Source of the DNA: Bacteroidota bacterium
GTDB taxonomy: Bacteria > Bacteroidota > Bacteroidia > Flavobacteriales > Flavobacteriaceae
DNA: 7,106 bases
Direction: 5' to 3'
NCBI GenBank assembly: GCA_024278565.1
Contig: JAJRSY010000256.1
Location: forward strand, 1-7,106
Shown here: piece after piece, positions 5,585 to 7,106 of the stretch
Position numbering within the stretch: position 1 is the first letter of the stretch
How the letters are laid out: every line of letters begins with the position of its first letter
Notes under the pieces: generated by a model
What the model was told of the DNA's origin: nothing
Database searches by the model: none
The model's input: the letters and a program-made list of their open reading frames with translations, nothing else
Made by a program: the position numbers and the translations under genes

Positions 5585-6907
5585 CTAACCGTAGACTTCG
5601 CTAACGAACTTTTCGTAGGGCAGTTCTTTGGTGTTTAAATTTCCCTTTTCTTTGTAAAGGGCAATCAGTTTTTGGCTCATTAATTGTTCAGATAAACGTT
5701 TTGCCTCATCTTGGTTACCGAGTACACGGGCCGCAATGTTTTCCAATTCCTCTTCTTCTGGGTTTAATTGGCCATACTGCGCCATTTGCGATTTTATAAA
5801 GCCTTTGGCAAACTCTTTAAGTTCATCAAATTGAATTTGAATATTGTTGTCTTTTAATATTTTGCCTTCGATTAACTGATAGCGAAGCCCTTTTTCTGAT
5901 TTTTCGAACTCTTCACTAGCTTCTTCTTCTGTAAGTGGGTTTTCTCCGGTCATTTGTATCCATTTGGTCAGGAAACCGGTTGGAAGGTCAAACTTGGTGT
6001 TTTCGATGAAATACTGCGTAACATCGTTTAACAGTTTTTGATCTGCTTGTTGTTCAAACTGTTTTTCAGAATCTTCCTTAATTTTATTCTTAAGTTCTTT
6101 TTCTGTTGAGATTACACCTTTTCCGAATAGTTTGTCAAATAATTCTTGATCTAGCTTTGCAGGCTCTCTTTCATTGATTTCCTCAACGGTGAATGAAACG
6201 TCGATATTTAATTTTTCTGCTTTTTCGGTAGAAATCCCCAATAAGCTTGAAAGTAAGCCAGTATCTTTGAAAAGACCTTTTGTTTTTAAGGTGACCAGAT
6301 CACCCACTTTTTTGCCTAAAAAGCTATCGGTTACTTTTTTGGTGTCGATAGTTGAAAGGCTCAAGGTGGTCTTGTGCTCAATTTCCTCTTCTTTGTTTTT
6401 GAAGATGCCGGTAACCTCATCTTTTTCACCCACCTCTTTTTTGCTTATGAGTTTTCCGTATTGGCCTTGAATACGTTCTACCTGTTCATTGACCATTTTG
6501 GTGTCAGCAATTATCTTGAAATAGGTAATCGGTTTTTTTGTCTTTAAGGGCACTTCAAAGTCCGGAGCTAGACCCAATTCGAATTCAAATGCGAATTCCT
6601 CGGTATCCCAATCAAAACTATCTTGTTGTTTTGGTAGCGGATTTCCTAGAACATCCAATTTTTCCTCGCTAAGGTATTTGTTCAGGTTGTCTTGGATCAA
6701 TTTGTTCACCTCATCGACCAAAACTGCCTTTCCATATTGCTTTTTAATAAGGCCCATGGGTACGTGGCCTTTTCTAAAACCCGGAATATTGGCCTGTTTG
6801 CGATAGTCTTTAAGAATGCTATCTACTTTGTCTTGGTAGTCTTCTTTAGTGATGGCGACCTTAACAACGGCGTTTAGCTCATCAATTTTTTCTGTGGTAA
6901 TATTCAT
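5585..6907 (-). CDS. tig: Trigger factor (ribosome-associated chaperone)
   Basis: Trigger factor binds the ribosome near the exit tunnel and shields nascent chains. The 440-residue protein is full length for the family. The N-terminal domain (about 1-115) carries the ribosome-binding signature GFRKGHVP (43-50) within IPGFRKGHVPMGLIKKQYG. A middle region (about 155-245) corresponds to the FKBP-like peptidyl-prolyl isomerase domain. It is quite divergent here, as in other Bacteroidota, so isomerase activity is uncertain. The acidic, Glu/Lys/Gln-rich, helical C-terminal domain (about 250-440) forms the chaperone arms. The start MNITTEKID at 6907 matches the family; the stop is TAG. It lies upstream of clpP and clpX in the usual bacterial order, with its own promoter and terminator. 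Confidence 0.97.
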   Translation of the reverse strand: MNITTEKIDELNAVVKVAITKEDYQDKVDSILKDYRKQANIPGFRKGHVPMGLIKKQYGKAVLVDEVNKLIQDNLNKYLSEEKLDVLGNPLPKQQDSFDWDTEEFAFEFELGLAPDFEVPLKTKKPITYFKIIADTKMVNEQVERIQGQYGKLISKKEVGEKDEVTGIFKNKEEEIEHKTTLSLSTIDTKKVTDSFLGKKVGDLVTLKTKGLFKDTGLLSSLLGISTEKAEKLNIDVSFTVEEINEREPAKLDQELFDKLFGKGVISTEKELKNKIKEDSEKQFEQQADQKLLNDVTQYFIENTKFDLPTGFLTKWIQMTGENPLTEEEASEEFEKSEKGLRYQLIEGKILKDNNIQIQFDELKEFAKGFIKSQMAQYGQLNPEEEELENIAARVLGNQDEAKRLSEQLMSQKLIALYKEKGNLNTKELPYEKFVSEVYG

Positions 6908-6940
6908 CTCTGGGTTTTATTGTCTTAAATAAACGGGATG

Positions 6941-6971
6941 CAAAAGTAATACAATTTATGTAGCCCACAAA
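6941..6971 (-). promoter_or_regulatory. Bacteroidota-type promoter of tig
   Basis: On the minus strand: TTTG (6971-6968), 19 nt, then TACTTTTG (6948-6941), a full match to the TAnnTTTG -7 box with a near-canonical spacer, followed by CATCC. It is 33 nt upstream of the tig ATG, giving a leader of about 25-30 nt. It lies after the stop codon of the upstream gene, so tig is probably transcribed on its own. Confidence 0.78.
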
Positions 6972-7000
6972 GTTATTAAAGAACTGAAAGCCAAGCTGGT

Positions 7001-7106
7001 TTACCCCTTTTTGTCTTTCTTTAAAAGTGAGAATAAAATCGATTGCAGAAAGGACAGTAACAAACTGAACAATAGTGCCCAAAAGATGCCATCTACGGTA
7101 AACCCG
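7001..7106 (-). CDS. C-terminal end of a predicted phage-holin-family (YvlD-like) membrane protein
   Basis: Reading from the right edge on the minus strand, 34 codons are open before a TAA at 7003-7001. They encode GFTVDGIFWALLFSLLLSFL, continuing to a basic end with KKDKKG. The VDG-FWALLFSLLLS block is one hydrophobic helix typical of the last transmembrane segment of the small four-helix proteins annotated as phage holin family/YvlD. These are common single chromosomal genes in Flavobacteriia and do not by themselves indicate a prophage. The N-terminal part is outside the window, so the family call rests on this short piece. The gap to the tig start is 93 bp. Confidence 0.65.
   Translation of the reverse strand, partial: GFTVDGIFWALLFSLLLSFLQSILFSLLKKDKKG

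Noticed and set aside
6882..7082. 66-codon minus-strand frame upstream of tig
   Set aside because: It overlaps the C-terminal membrane-helix frame, the tig promoter and the tig start in another frame. The alternative frame has the clear family-like sequence.
7001..7106. Prophage signal from the holin-family fragment
   Set aside because: YvlD/holin-family proteins are common single chromosomal genes in Flavobacteriia, and no other phage gene is visible.

Overview
The window looks like a chromosomal segment of a marine-type member of the Flavobacteriaceae (Bacteroidota). Three things point there: the gene order tig-clpP-clpX, Bacteroidota-type promoters (TTTG or TTG, about 17-19 nt, then TAnnTTTG) instead of the usual -35/-10 boxes, and protein sequences for GH3, DUF2797, ClpP and ClpX that read like flavobacterial versions. 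Base composition is moderately AT-rich. There are no prophage genes, transposase genes or CRISPR arrays, and this is mostly an ordinary housekeeping region.

Left part (1-2281). A DUF2797 zinc-ribbon protein runs off the left edge on the minus strand. It is divergent from a GH3-family adenylate-forming enzyme on the plus strand, and the two start codons are about 60 bp apart.

Middle (2282-3323). A 385-bp gap separates GH3 from a small alpha/beta hydrolase. Most of the right half of the gap is a 158-bp foldback element with 28-bp imperfect terminal inverted repeats and several internal palindromes. It ends 19 bp before the hydrolase start. The hydrolase and clpX converge on a perfect 42-bp palindrome that acts as a bidirectional terminator and includes the last codons of clpX.

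Right part (3301-7106, all minus strand). In transcription order: the C-terminal end of a predicted YvlD/phage-holin-like membrane protein, tig (trigger factor), clpP and clpX. tig has its own promoter and a strong terminator. clpP has a separate promoter downstream of that terminator, so clpP-clpX is probably its own transcription unit. Together these genes cover co-translational folding (trigger factor) and regulated proteolysis (ClpXP).

The most notable observation is that clpP is interrupted by an in-frame TAA at codon 168, where the family has the Glu of the conserved ASDIE-ITARE segment. A single GAA to TAA change explains it. The 58 codons after the stop stay in the same frame and encode a normal ClpP C-terminus that includes the catalytic Asp. 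Ser129 and His154 lie before the stop and Asp203 after it, so the truncated product should be inactive. This is either a recent nonsense mutation or a base-call error. I did not find a convincing new multi-gene system here; the foldback element and the clpP lesion are the points worth following up.
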